NCBI GenBank assembly: GCA_914767935.1
Contig: OU612043.1
Span: forward strand, 208,665,690 to 208,729,689
Source: Coremacera marginata
Taxonomy: Eukaryota; Arthropoda; Insecta; Diptera; Sciomyzidae
Length of the DNA stretch: 64,000 bases
Reading direction: 5' to 3'
Positions 22,401 through 32,939 of the stretch are shown one piece after another. The position numbers and the translations under genes were made by a program. Within the stretch, counting starts at the first letter, position 1; every line of letters starts with the position of its first letter. The notes under the pieces were generated by a model. That model worked only from the letters and a program-made list of their open reading frames with translations, ran no database searches and was not told where the DNA came from.

Positions 22401-23127
22401 GATTCGCTGGAGTGCCACGATCCCAAGCAAAGAGCGGCAGTTTGAAGAGCCTGATCCCATTATCAAAGTCAAGCTCACGCTTAAGCACCAAAAGCGGACG
22501 ATGTGGACTCTTGAGCGAGAAGAAAGGACTACCATCAGCTGAAAGCTGCTCGGGCACAGTGGACATGGAGAAGTGCACCTCAGAGTTGGGCGTGTTGGGC
22601 TTATCTCGATCAAAGGCCTGAATGCTTTCAAAGATAATGCTGCCCGGAGGCGTGTTCTCATCTACATCGATGATATAAGGTGTGTTAAGAAACTCGGGAG
22701 CATTATCGTTGACATCCTCGATGTAGACAGTGATGGACATATAGCTGGCCTGAAATATTTTAGAGCGAATAGGAGAGAGATTTTAAGAGAATTGCGTATA
22801 AACAACAAACCTCATCAATTTTTTCATTTTTGCCCGCACACATAATACGAAATTTGAGCAAATTTCTTGGTATATCACGATCCACAAGATCCTCCAATGA
22901 TCGCGTTAGTTTAACAAGTACCGTTGTCGAATTGACTTCGCTAAGTGCAAAATACTTGTGATCGCCTGCTCCATCGATGCTCTTCAATACTATAGATGAA
23001 CGCGGATAGGCACGAAGCCAGAGGATTTCTTTGCCGATATTTGCATCTTCGCGCAGTCGTATAAAACGGACGCCTTCACTTTCAGCAGCAATACCGTCGA
23101 GTGTATGAAAAGCGCAGCCCGGAGTAG
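13467..23127 (-). CDS. Cad89D: Cadherin-89D-like large cadherin (signal-peptide exon missing)
   Basis: Calcium-dependent adhesion protein of the CDH23/PCDH15-like group. Fourteen coding exons were placed by eye, all with GT-AG junctions and matching phases: 23127-22811, 22749-22294, 22241-21988, 21922-21286, 21228-20905, 20792-20677, 20608-17495, 17434-17366, 17188-16946, 16713-16633, 16334-15996, 14399-14259, 14201-13893 and 13785-13467. The junction 20905/20792 is the least certain. Together they encode about 2238 residues: about 13 extracellular cadherin repeats (linkers such as DVNDNAPEF, DLNDNVPEF, DTNDNTPKF, DINDNKPEF, DENDNPPKF), a membrane-adjacent ferredoxin-like module, one transmembrane helix and a cytoplasmic tail of about 400 residues. 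Drosophila Cad89D has nearly the same length (about 2240), and the N-terminal motif with VDRDIPRNLLKF fits it. Cad99C and Cad87A are alternatives. The first exon must end in phase 1, upstream of 23127. Confidence 0.93.
15030..15860 (+). mobile_element. Helentron/DINE-like element in cadherin intron
   Basis: Shares its sequence with 26757-27483: a GGGCGTGGTTTT-containing unit repeated with about 146-bp spacing (15103 and 15249), then GGCTGTAATCGTGTCGACAG, a GACGGACACACGG stretch, TGATGCTGATCAAAAATATA and an end near GTAAGCGTTGGGGTATA. Central tandem repeats and this 3' module resemble the DINE-1/Helentron repeats of flies. No target duplication was seen, as expected of such elements. It is split by a SINE. 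The superfamily assignment is tentative. Confidence 0.5.
15346..15683 (+). mobile_element. Full-length tRNA-derived SINE
   Basis: The tRNA-like head starts GCGGCCGTGGCGTAGTGGGT, which contains an A-box, and carries the B-box GGTTCGAATCC at about 15406. The body follows: TCTGTTCGGCCGTCACCTC, a CTGCCATGAAAAGCTTCTTG segment, CAATTGATCATAAGAAGCTC and an end at GGCCATTTCG plus T-rich tail. A 14-bp duplication TAGCTTTAAAAGTT (15332-15345 and 15684-15697) flanks it. It inserted into the Helentron-like element, which itself lies in the cadherin intron, antisense to the gene. Confidence 0.9.
16946..17188 (-). other. Cad89D: Cadherin exon with transmembrane helix
   Basis: This exon starts in a Gln-rich linker (LQLDALQLQQQQK), passes through about 30 residues of juxtamembrane sequence and then encodes IEIISIILIALCVLGAG followed by MTALCFLCLRQKR. 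That is one hydrophobic helix closed by a basic stop-transfer signal. The donor CG|GTAAAG follows directly. Confidence 0.9.
17366..20608 (-). other. Cad89D: Cadherin repeats EC7-EC13 and membrane-adjacent domain
   Basis: One 3114-bp exon (20608-17495) carries about seven cadherin repeats. Canonical linkers read DDVNDNAPHF, ADVNDNAPIF, DVNNHAPVF, DINDNKPEF and DENDNPPKF, while the linker near 18400 (INLQGQAV) lacks the calcium-binding Asn/Asp residues. The exon ends in a segment starting VIDEARQVRIVLAG, which continues into the 69-bp exon 17434-17366 (TDAYVYAVDFRTNS). That pairing resembles the non-cadherin, membrane-adjacent (MAD) domain known from PCDH15 and CDH23. Linkers without calcium ligands also occur between EC5-EC6 and EC6-EC7, suggesting flexible joints. 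Confidence 0.85.
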
Positions 23128-23253
23128 CTGTAACGATTCGATATTGGTTAAATGTGTGACCAAAACTGAATTATTTGCAGCTAGCTTTTATAAACGGTAC
23201 TACTCGGGATACTATTTTTTGAATCTTTAAAAGATTAGAAAACTTAAACCAGC

Positions 23254-24815
23254 AAAGGTAAAGGTAAAGGTAAAGGTAAAGGTAAAGGTAAAGGTAAAGG
23301 TAAAGGTAAAGGTAAAGGTAAAGGTAAAGGTAAAGGTAAAGGTAAAGGTAAAGGTAAAGGTAAAGGTAAAGGTAAAGGTAAAGGTAAAGGTAAAGGTAAA
23401 GGTAAAGGTAAAGGTAAAGGTAAAGGTAAAGGTAAAGGTAAAGGTAAAGGTAAAGGTAAAGGTAAAGGTAAAGGTAAAGGTAAAGGTAAAGGTAAAGGTA
23501 AAGGTAAAGGTAAAGGTAAAGGTAAAGGTAAAGGTAAAGGTAAAGGTAAAGGTAAAGGTAAAGGTAAAGGTAAAGGTAAAGGTAAAGGTAAAGGTAAAGG
23601 TAAAGGTAAAGGTAAAGGTAAAGGTAAAGGTAAAGGTAAAGGTAAAGGTAAAGGTAAAGGTAAAGGTAAAGGTAAAGGTAAAGGTAAAGGTAAAGGTAAA
23701 GGTAAAGGTAAAGGTAAAGGTAAAGGTAAAGGTAAAGGTAAAGGTAAAGGTAAAGGTAAAGGTAAAGGTAAAGGTAAAGGTAAAGGTAAAGGTAAAGGTA
23801 AAGGTAAAGGTAAAGGTAAAGGTAAAGGTAAAGGTAAAGGTAAAGGTAAAGGTAAAGGTAAAGGTAAAGGTAAAGGTAAAGGTAAAGGTAAAGGTAAAGG
23901 TAAAGGTAAAGGTAAAGGTAAAGGTAAAGGTAAAGGTAAAGGTAAAGGTAAAGGTAAAGGTAAAGGTAAAGGTAAAGGTAAAGGTAAAGGTAAAGGTAAA
24001 GGTAAAGGTAAAGGTAAAGGTAAAGGTAAAGGTAAAGGTAAAGGTAAAGGTAAAGGTAAAGGTAAAGGTAAAGGTAAAGGTAAAGGTAAAGGTAAAGGTA
24101 AAGGTAAAGGTAAAGGTAAAGGTAAAGGTAAAGGTAAAGGTAAAGGTAAAGGTAAAGGTAAAGGTAAAGGTAAAGGTAAAGGTAAAGGTAAAGGTAAAGG
24201 TAAAGGTAAAGGTAAAGGTAAAGGTAAAGGTAAAGGTAAAGGTAAAGGTAAAGGTAAAGGTAAAGGTAAAGGTAAAGGTAAAGGTAAAGGTAAAGGTATA
24301 GGTGTACGTATAGGTATAGGTATAGGTATAGGTATAGGTATAGGTATAGGTATAGGTATAGGTATAATTAGGTATAGGTATAGGTATAGGTATAGGTATA
24401 GGTATAGGTATAGGTATAGGTATAGGTATAGGTATAGGTATAGGTATAGGTATAGGTATAGGTATAGGTATAGGTATAGGTATAGGTATAGGTATAGGTA
24501 TAGGTATAGGTATAGGTATAGGTATAGGTAGAGGTATAGGTATAGGTATAGGTATAGGTATAGGTATAGGTATAGGTATAGGTATAGGTATAGGTATAGG
24601 TATAGGTATAGGTATAGGTATAGGTATAGGTATAGGTATAGGTATAGGTATAGGTATAGGTATAGGTATAGGTATAGGTATAGGTATAGGTATAGGTATA
24701 GGTATAGGTATAGGTATAGGTATAGGTATAGGTATAGGTATAGGTATAGGTATAGGTATAGGTATAGGTATAGGTATAGGTATAGGTAAAGGTAAAGGTA
24801 AAGGTAAAGGTAAAG
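23254..24815. repeat. 1.56-kb hexanucleotide array (GGTAAA)n(GGTATA)n
   Basis: About 174 uninterrupted copies of GGTAAA (23254-24297) change sharply to about 80 copies of GGTATA (to about 24787) with three small interruptions near 24302, 24366 and 24531, then five more GGTAAA copies. It lies about 130 bp upstream of the first recognised cadherin exon, so it is presumably in the cadherin's first intron, read there as TTTACC/TATACC. Confidence 0.97.
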
Positions 24816-26756
24816 TTTTGAAGATTTGTTAATTTTTTTCGTGTTATACAGCCCTATTCAGAATGGAATTTCCCCGGGAATAGGAAAAGGGAGTTTTAAT
24901 TTTTTAGACAGCGGATAATGCTTTTACAGATTTTTTTTTCTTGTAATCTTAAAAATGGATTATGAATGCAAACATTTGAATTCAAATTTTTCAAAAATTC
25001 TATGAGCATTGTTAAAAAATATGAAAATTCCCTTCTTCAATTCCCGGGGAGATTTCATTCAGTCATTGGGCTGATAGTCATTGAGAAATTGTACAAAGAT
25101 AGCACGAACTATATTTTGTAGTTTATCGAAATGAATAACCAAATTCGTAGAAGATAGATATACAGTCCAGTTTATTTGTATCGATCAGTTAATGTTAATA
25201 TTTTTTCATACATAATATTATATTTAAAAATCATTTTGCTATCTATTAGAAGCATTGCCAGTGTTGCAATTCTGCAAAATTGCATCCTGCCTCAATTGCA
25301 AACTGTAATAAATAGTTGGGTTGTTTTTTTTAAAGTGTAAATTACAAGCTTCTTGCTTCTCATGCAGAAAATATGCAGACAATAAAAAATTACAATAAAC
25401 TTGCGGAGCGTGCGAAAATCTTGTAATCTAGCTGAACGTCTGTCTGTCTGTTTATTTTTCTGTCTGCATTTAACTGAAGCTTGACAGCATGATTTCCATT
25501 TTTAATTTTCTTCACAGTTTTTGCCGCATGAAATCTGATTGTACATATTCCTGCAGACGCATCTAGACTGAAAACTTTCTTTGTCATTTAGAAATAAATT
25601 TAGCCTCTTTTTTACTAGCATGGAGGCGTGTCACAAGCCAACACAATTTTCTTGGGCTGTTGCAGTACTTGTAAAAGCTTGCATACTCCATCCCGCCACT
25701 CATCTGCAAGCAACATGGCTCAAAACAATAAAATCACAATGCATCTGCAGCAATATTAAAGCAAGCACCAGTTCTTGAATGTAGCTATTGCATCTAGATA
25801 GATGGCTCATGTTTTCCCACCCTCATGACATAATTAACTCATTTCTGAAAAAAACATCTAAGTTATTCAGCTGCTAAAAAACACGGATAAAGCAGCAGCA
25901 GCGGCGTATACATCTTGCAGATACCGATACAATGCAACAGTTGCAGTCTGCATTTTTATAAGTTTTTCTTAGTTAGGACAGCCACACAGGAGAGATTTTT
26001 TTTTGCCTACTTAGCGAAATCAAGACATTTAAATTGTATCTTAAGAAGATTTGGCGTTGGAAGATTTCACTTAAAGTTGAATTTATTGTATTGAATAGAA
26101 GACAGAGTTGAGTTGATTTTGAAAGATGAAAAAGCTCGGCAAGAAACTATTCTTGATTTGTGTCATTATGACTTGTACTGTATGTTTAAAAACTAAATTT
26201 ATTTGCTTAATTAAAACAATAGCAAAATAATTCCATATATGGGAACACATAATAGTTATAAAATAAAAAGATTTTTACAACTAACATTTTGTTTTTGAAC
26301 ATAGTTTTTTAAAAAATGTTGAATTTGTAAGTTTTTTAGAAAACTGCATGCTTAATAAAGATGATTCCAAAGGTCAAAAATCAAAAGATATTAAAAATAA
26401 TCACAATTTTTCATGTCATAGTGGAAGTTGTTTTGATATAAAATAATAGACCTAAAGATTCCCTAAAAGGAACCATTTAGAACCAAATAAATTGACTTAA
26501 AAATTAAGACATGGGTCATTGTCAATAAAAAATGTTCCAATGATTTAATACCAAATACCAAATATGCGTACAATTTTAACGGAATCTGCGGTATGGTTTT
26601 AACTCTTCTGACCTTGAAAAATTTTCAATGATGGACTAGTAGATAGATGGATTAATTGATATAAAAATAAAATGAGAAACAACACTATATAAGTACATAA
26701 AAAAGAAAATGAAGGCTTATTAAATCTCACCTAACTAAAGATAACGAAAACTAGTA
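24816..26756. other. Presumed cadherin upstream intron, no exon found
   Basis: I searched the minus strand for a signal-peptide exon ending in phase 1 with a GT donor and found none convincing. A plus-strand 34-codon ORF at 26126-26230 begins MKKLGKKLFLICVIMTC, which looks like a signal peptide and is followed by a possible GTATGT donor at 26179. It stands alone, so I do not call it a gene. Confidence 0.4.
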
Positions 26757-27483
26757 AGGATGGAGCTTCGGCAGGGTACCGAAGCTAAAATACCCACCCG
26801 CGGCCATATTGAAGTATGTTCAAAGTCTTTGGCCACGACATACACCATGACATTCAGTTTTATATACTAACGAAAGTTTTTCTATTTGGATGACGTCACT
26901 TTGCACGGGAGGTAGGCGTGGTTTTGATCGGGATTTGCCAAATATCACAGAGATGGTTAATATTATATATCAAAGCTAATGTGCAAAATTTCATGACGTT
27001 TTTTTAATTTTTGTGGATTTTTAAGAGATTTTACGTTGAAAATAAAGCCACGTGGGCGTGGTTTTCATCCGATTTTGCTATATATCATAGAGATGGTTTA
27101 TTTTATAAATCAAAGCCTATGTGTCACATTTCAAGGCATTTCTTTAATTTTTGTGGATTTTAAAGACATTTTACGGTTAAAATAAAGTGACTTTGTGTGG
27201 GAGGTAGGCGTGGTTTTTATCCGATTTGGCCCATTTTTGAACTTGCTCTTCCTTTTTTAAAAATAAACTCATGTATTGAACTTCATAGCGATAGCTTTAA
27301 AATTACGGCTGTAATCGTGTCGACAGACAGACAGACAGACAAACAGACGTACACACGGAAATCGACTCAGGAGGTGATGCTGATCAAAAATATATATATT
27401 TTTCTATACCTGCCTCCTTCTTGGCGTTACAAACGGAATGACAAAGTTAATATACCCTTTACGCAGTACGCGTTGGGGTATAA
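26757..27483 (+). mobile_element. Helentron/DINE-like element
   Basis: Starts with a hairpin-forming GAGCTTCGGCAGGGTACCGA and ends near GCGTTGGGGTATA. Three copies of a unit containing GGCGTGGTTTT recur at about 146-bp spacing (26916, 27055, 27207). The 3' module (GGCTGTAATCGTGTCGACAG, CAGACAGACAGAC, TGATGCTGATCAAAAATATA) matches 15700-15860. An ORF crossing it (27197-27634) is accidental. No transposase or replicase is encoded. Confidence 0.5.
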
Positions 27484-28443
27484 AAATTATAAATTTTCAT
27501 TAGAGGAACTAACTACATTGTTTTTGAAGCCACACTCGTCCTCTATAAAGTTAGTCGAAACGGTGCTTTTATGCAAAAGAGAGGAAATTCAAAAAAATAA
27601 CTTTGAGAGTCTATGGATATTCAATGTAAAGTGATCAATGCATAAAATGAAAATTTTTAAATTTTGAGTTGGCACCTGTTTTTTCCAGCTAGAGAAATTA
27701 AAACCACGTTGTTGTATTCAAGGAAATTTTTTCAAACATTATTAGTATAAAAAGAAACAAGTCCTTTTATGATACTGGCAAGGATGGGAAGGTTACAAAA
27801 CAAACATACCTACTTAAATGTAAATGTATTGCTTCTCAGAATAATTAAAAAATTATTCACATTAATAAGTGAGTAAAAATTACTTATAGATAGAAAATTG
27901 GAGGAAAAAAAACGAGGGAATAATCAAAAGTAAGGAAGAGAACATAAGTAGGTAAAGTAAGCAATAAGAAATAGGATAGAAAAATAGAGATATACTCGTA
28001 AGATGATGAACTAAGAATAGATGAAAAATGGTTACAAAGTATCTATATTTAGTTAAAAAAATAGACAAATAGCTTTTCTAACCATTCTGTCTCCATCTAT
28101 AGATTTCAGATGACTTGCTATTTCACAATGTAATGACGTTAAGAAAGAATAGTCTTGGGGAATTTAGAAAGTTAAATTTACGGATAATACGCATAAATGT
28201 TATTCTTAATACGACTTCTTACTAGTTGACTAAATTGTAATTTCTCATATAGATAAGACAGACGGTGCTTTCGAATGAACTAGTTGGTGTAAGGAAATGC
28301 AGTTTCTGAAACTTAGATAGTTTTTTAAGTCATAGTCAAGTATACTTTTTTTGAACTGAGATATACTATAGTCAAACTTGTGAAGTCCAAATACATAGCG
28401 TATGGCATGAGTGAATGCCAGCTGAAGCTTTAGTTGAGAACGA
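27484..28443. other. Spacer without recognised gene
   Basis: AT-rich DNA with purine-rich runs near 27890-28030. No coding, RNA or repeat feature could be supported. Confidence 0.4.
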
Positions 28444-28626
28444 AAGGGTGATCAAATACGAGTCCCTTTTTCAACTGGGTTGTGTTGACAGCTGTTATGT
28501 ATCAAATGGCTTGTTATCAAATGACTCCTGAACAACGTTTTTTTAATTGTGGAAACTTACTACCAAAATGCTATACAGCTGGAGGGACAATCGCTTTATT
28601 GAGGGAAACGTTCGATGAAATAATTA

Positions 28627-29917
28627 CGTGGGTGCCTTTTATATTTCGGGATTTGGCAACCCTGGTGTTGCAATCTGTCAACTGAAAGCTCTATCGCAAA
28701 GTTTGACATTAGTTGGCTTATACGTACTCAGAACGTTTTGACATACGAGCGCTATTTGTGTTGTTTATAGTAACTTAAAAGATTCATCTCGGTCTAAAAA
28801 TGGAATTAAATCGTGAACATTTTCGTGCGATTATTTTTTACAACTTTCGACGTGAATTAACACAGCAACAGTGCATGGATGAACTTAATTCAATTTTTGG
28901 CGATGAAGCTCCATCAACGACCAGTAATTATCGATGGTATGGTGAATTCAATCGTGGTCGTAGTTCACTCTAAGACGAATTTCGTGAAGGTCGTCCGAAA
29001 TCAGCTGTTGTTCCGAAAACCATTGATGCTGTGCGCGAACTGATATTGCATGATCGTCATGTTACCTATCGTGAGATTGAGGCAACCTTAGGCATAAGTG
29101 GGACCAGCATACATTCAATATTGCATAAACATTTGACTGTCAAAAAAATTTGTTCGCGTTGGATCCCACACAATTTGTCAATCGCTCAAAAAAAGGCTCG
29201 TGTCGATTGGTCGAAGGAAATGCTCAAAAAATACGATCGCGGTGCTTCGAAACACGTCTATGACATCGTGACAGGTGATGAATCGTGGATTTACGCGTAT
29301 GAGCCCGAAAGTAAACAGCAGTCGACTGTATGGGTGTTTCAAGATGAGCCAAATCCAACAAAAGTTGTTCGCGCACGAAGCACTTCCAAGCAAATGGTCG
29401 CCTGTTTTTTCGGAAAATATGGACATGTCGCAACCGTACCACTAGAACAACGCAGAACAGTCAACTCTGAGTGGTACACAACCATTTGTTTGCCAGTTGT
29501 CTTCCAAGAAATCAGGAAAACCAACCGCCGAAGACGGATCACTCTTCACCACGACAATGCGAGCTCTCACACATCGGCTCAAACAACTGCATTTTTGAGC
29601 ACCCAAAACATCGATTTGATGGGTCATCCGTCGTATAGTCCTGACTTGGCACCGAATGACTTCTTTTTATTCCCAACCGTGAAGAATAAACTGCGTGGAC
29701 AACGATTTTCGACGCCCGAAGAAGCGGTTGCGGCATTCAGAATGCATGTTTTGGAGATACCTCAATCAGAGTGGCAAAAGTGCTTCGACAATTGGTTCAA
29801 ACGCATGCAAAAGTGTATAGATCTTAATGGAGAATATTTTGAAAAACTATTAAGTGATTTTCGATGATTAATATTTGTTTTTGTTCTCTAATCCCGAAAT
29901 ATAAAAGGCACCCCTCG
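28627..29917 (+). mobile_element. Near-intact mariner (1291 bp)
   Basis: TIRs of about 28 bp, CGTGGGTGCCTTTTATATTT at the left and the inverse of CGAGGGGTGCCTTTTATATT at the right, lie between TA dinucleotides (28625-28626 and 29918-29919). Size and structure are those of a canonical mariner. It interrupts the older mariner-like element at 28444-30289. Confidence 0.92.
28800..29867 (+). pseudogene. Mariner transposase with one premature stop
   Basis: From ATG at 28800 (MELNREHFRAIIFYNF) the frame is open for 355 codons except for a TAA at 28971-28973 (codon 58). The N-terminal helix-turn-helix region is followed by the catalytic D,D34D triad: TGDESWIY, LHHDNASSH and PDLAPNDFFLF, with 34 residues between the second and third Asp. 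Wording and length fit the mellifera-type mariners. One nonsense substitution is the only defect seen, so the element was probably active recently. It cannot make full-length transposase as it stands, unless re-initiation occurs downstream, which would lose the DNA-binding domain. Confidence 0.92.
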
Positions 29918-30379
29918 TATCTCAAGAAATGATCCTGTTAATGGGTCACCAAGATCATGTGATTTGACGCAATTGTATTACTTTCTCTGGGGATATGTTA
30001 AATCACTTGTTTATGTCGAAAAACCCAAAACTATTGACACTTTAGAAACCAACATAACTCGTGTTATTCAAGGAATACCGGCCGATATGCTCGAAAGAGT
30101 TGTCGAAAATTGGACCCACAGAATGGACCATTTAAGAGTTAGTTGTGAGCAACATTTGAAGGAAATAATTTTTAAACATTGAGTTGTAGGAACCGAACTA
30201 TCATTTCAAATAAAGATTTGTAACAATACATTGATTTTTATGTATTTTATTTGGAAAACAAAGTAGGAAGCTCTTATTCGATCACCCTTTAGAATCTAGC
30301 TTATTTAGACTAGCTCCGAATAAGTAACACAGTTGGTAGTTCAGTAACACATAAAAAGTTGGTTCCACTTAATTGCATA

Positions 30380-31321
30380 CAGGGTTGTCCATATTCGAAT
30401 ATTTTTTATTCGACCATTTTATTTTTAAATAAATCAAAGAAACCACAATTTTTTGTCTGTTCGTCATGAATATCATTTAATTGGGTTCAAGTAGATTTGC
30501 TTACATCATTTCTTGAATATGATATCTCGTAAATGGTCGCCATTGGCCTCTACGACATATTGTGCCCGTTTTGCAGCATTTTCCATGGTTTTCTTCAACA
30601 TTTCGATGGGAATGGCGGTTATTTCTTGACGGATGTTGGTTTTCAGCTCTTCTAGGGTCTTTGGCTTGTTGACGTAAGCCTTTGATTTCAAATAACCCCA
30701 CAAAAAGAAGTCTGGAGGCGTTAAATCTGGTGATCTTGGCGGCCAATCGAAATCACCATTTTTTGACATCAAACGGCCAGGGAACAATTGCTTCAAAAAA
30801 TCGATTGTAGTGCGGCTTGTGTGTGGTGGCGCGCCGTCTTGTTGAAACCAGTAGTGCCTGATACGCTTTCGACGAACGATTGGCATGAAAAAATTGTTTA
30901 TCATATCGCGATAACGCTCCTGATTGACAGTAACTCTGTGGCCATTATCATCTTCGAAAAAGAACGGCCCAATGAGCATTTCAGCACAAACGCCGCACCA
31001 AACAGTGACTTTTGCATCGTGAAGAGGTACCTCTTGAATCTCTTGTGGATTTTCAGTTTCATACAAACGATAAATTGTTTTCTTGGAAGGCGCACTTTTC
31101 AGTTTATTTATTTTTTTGAAAGCACGTTGAGTTTTCACTATTGACTTGTTTTGTTGAATGTAAATTTCAACAATTTAAGAGCGTTCGCGTGGCGTGTACT
31201 GTTCCATTGTAAACATGTGCTTGGAATGACGCTTCAAACGCGGTATGTCATTAGTCGATTTGGCATCACTGCGGAAAGTTACAGTGTTGCCAGATGGGCG
31301 CTTCGAATATTGACAACCCTG
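30380..31321 (-). mobile_element. DD41D (rosa-type) mariner-like element, internally deleted
   Basis: TIRs CAGGGTTGTCCATATTCGAA and, inverted at the right, CAGGGTTGTCAATATTCGAA, each next to TA. The 942-bp length is short because the 5' part of the transposase is gone. Confidence 0.85.
30506..31138 (-). pseudogene. DD41D transposase, N-terminally truncated
   Basis: A 210-residue open frame covers the C-terminal half of a Tc1/mariner transposase: VTVWCGVCAEMLIGPFFF, the second catalytic Asp in FQQDGAPPHTS and the third in PDLTPPDFFLWGY. I count 41 residues between those two Asps, which defines the DD41D group. The first catalytic Asp and the helix-turn-helix domain should lie before residue 40 of this frame and are missing, so the protein is inactive. 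The frame is otherwise free of stops to its end at EANGDHLRDIIFKK. Relics of related transposases lie at 7.9 kb and 30.0 kb. Confidence 0.85.
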
Positions 31322-32930
31322 TATATCTCTAGAACCAGCAACTAGTGAATTCTTTTAGAAGGACTGTTTTAAGCTTCTCGGGAACAATAGAAGTGTATCT
31401 TTCGAGAAAATAGCCAGCGATTTGCTCAGGAACTATAAAAAATGGACGTAAATATGTCTTTGAAAATTCACTCCCATTTCAGTTTCTTTCCGAAGAATCT
31501 CGGCGACGATAGTGACAAACATGGAGAGAGATTTCACCAGCAGATAAAGGTAATTGAGAATCGGTACCAAGGATTTTGGAACAAAAGAATGATGGGGTGA
31601 CTATTATTGGTTTTTCAGCAGAGAAACCGATCTTGAATTTAATAAAAGACAAAACAAGAATCATAATCATTTTGAAAACAATGTAAGAATGCAAAAAAAA
31701 AAAAAACAATATAAATCATTAAAAGAACAATAAAAAGGAAAAATTAAAAATTATATACAATGTAAATGATGTAAATGATTAAACAAACAAAAACGAACTT
31801 GAAAATAAAAAATGATATACAATGTAGACAATGCAAAAATAAAAACAACACTGCAATGATTTAAAAACAATAAAAATTAGAAATAAAAAAAATTGTATTA
31901 CAACAACCCAGGGCGCATCCAGAAAAAATTTTGGGGAGGCTTTTAAAATTTTTTATTTATAGACTTTCAAATTTTTTTTTATGAAGAGTATCTCAAAAGT
32001 CACTGTCATTTTAATATTTTAATGAATTGCATTTCAAATTGCCGCCTCGACCTTGCTTGCATACCTGTGCCGTTTTCATGAAATTTTGGTATAATTCTGG
32101 ATCGATTTTCACTATTTTTGAAGTGAATTGTAACAATTTCTTCGCGTTGTTTGATCGTGAATTCTTCCATCACTAAATCTCCAAGCTTGCTGTTGGCAGC
32201 TATCATAGATTTAATACTACGCTTGTCACAAAAAAGTAGTGACCGATCAAAATATTAATGACTTTTGGGTCCTTTACAATACATAAATTTAAGATATTTT
32301 TTTTTTTTTTTTAAAGGATAATATTAAAAAAAGGAGGATAATTTTGCAATTTTTCGGCAGTTGAATTGTAAATGTCTTCTGTTTTCACTTCCACATCCCT
32401 GCGAACATTTTTCTGAAGCGACGGACAGCGACAACACGGTCGAAAATTTCAGTTTAAATAATTTACTTTTGAAACTATTTTTGTGTTAAGGTCTTTTTTT
32501 TCAAACTTCAACGTTTATTTTTAGAATATATCAAAAAAGTTTACTTTCGAGTGATTTAAAAATGTCAAACTTTTGGTTAAAAAACGCAAACAAAAAAGTT
32601 TTATTAATATATGTATTGTGAGGATAAAACGCAGAAAAATTTTAAAATCTTTTAAGACCTAAGGGTTGAAAAAGTAAATCGAGGACGTTAAGAGATGAAT
32701 ATATTGTGACTATAGCGCAATGATTAAAGTGCATGACCCGTATGGCAAAGAAGCGTATGAAAAAGAACGTTTTTTCAGTTGAAATAATTAACAGTTTGAC
32801 TGTTAACAGAATATCGGCACCACACCTACATACCTACATACGAATGTAATAAACCCATAAATTGGTGCAGCTGAGATTTTAATAGTATCCCCGCTTACTA
32901 CTCATCATCTATGTTCAAGTTCTCTTTATC
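31322..32930. other. AT-rich spacer with a possible hAT end
   Basis: The sequence CAGGGCGCATCCAGAAAAAA at about 31908 looks like the left end of a hAT-type element, but I found no partner. The rest is A-rich DNA. The word GACTATAGCGCAATGATTAA near 32710 is weakly tRNA-like. No gene is supported. Confidence 0.4.
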
Positions 32931-32939
32931 TCTATCTTA

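Larger units (their letters stand above)
28444..30289 (+). mobile_element. Mariner-like element split by a second mariner
   Basis: Ends read AAGGGTGATCAAATACGAG and, as reverse complement of the right end, AAGGGTGATCGAATAAGAG, with TA following on the right. Left of the nested mariner an N-terminal transposase piece (MTPEQRFF then GTIALLRETFDEI) survives. To the right, 29964-30182 encodes the C-terminal part (FLWGYVKSLVYVEKPKTID to EIIFKH). The catalytic centre is missing, so it was deleted before or during insertion of the inner element. The C-terminal motif resembles the DD41D transposase at 30.5 kb. Confidence 0.7.

Noticed and set aside
13467..23127. Naming the cadherin Cad99C or Cad87A
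   Set aside because: Considered because of the PCDH15-like membrane-adjacent domain and because Cad87A maps near GstD in Drosophila. The ~2240-residue length, about 13 repeats and the N-terminal motif fit Cad89D better, but the question is not closed.
23254..24815. Long open frames encoding (Gly-Lys)n or telomere-like repeat
   Set aside because: No start codon or flanking coding context; the motif is not an insect telomere repeat and the array sits next to a cadherin exon.
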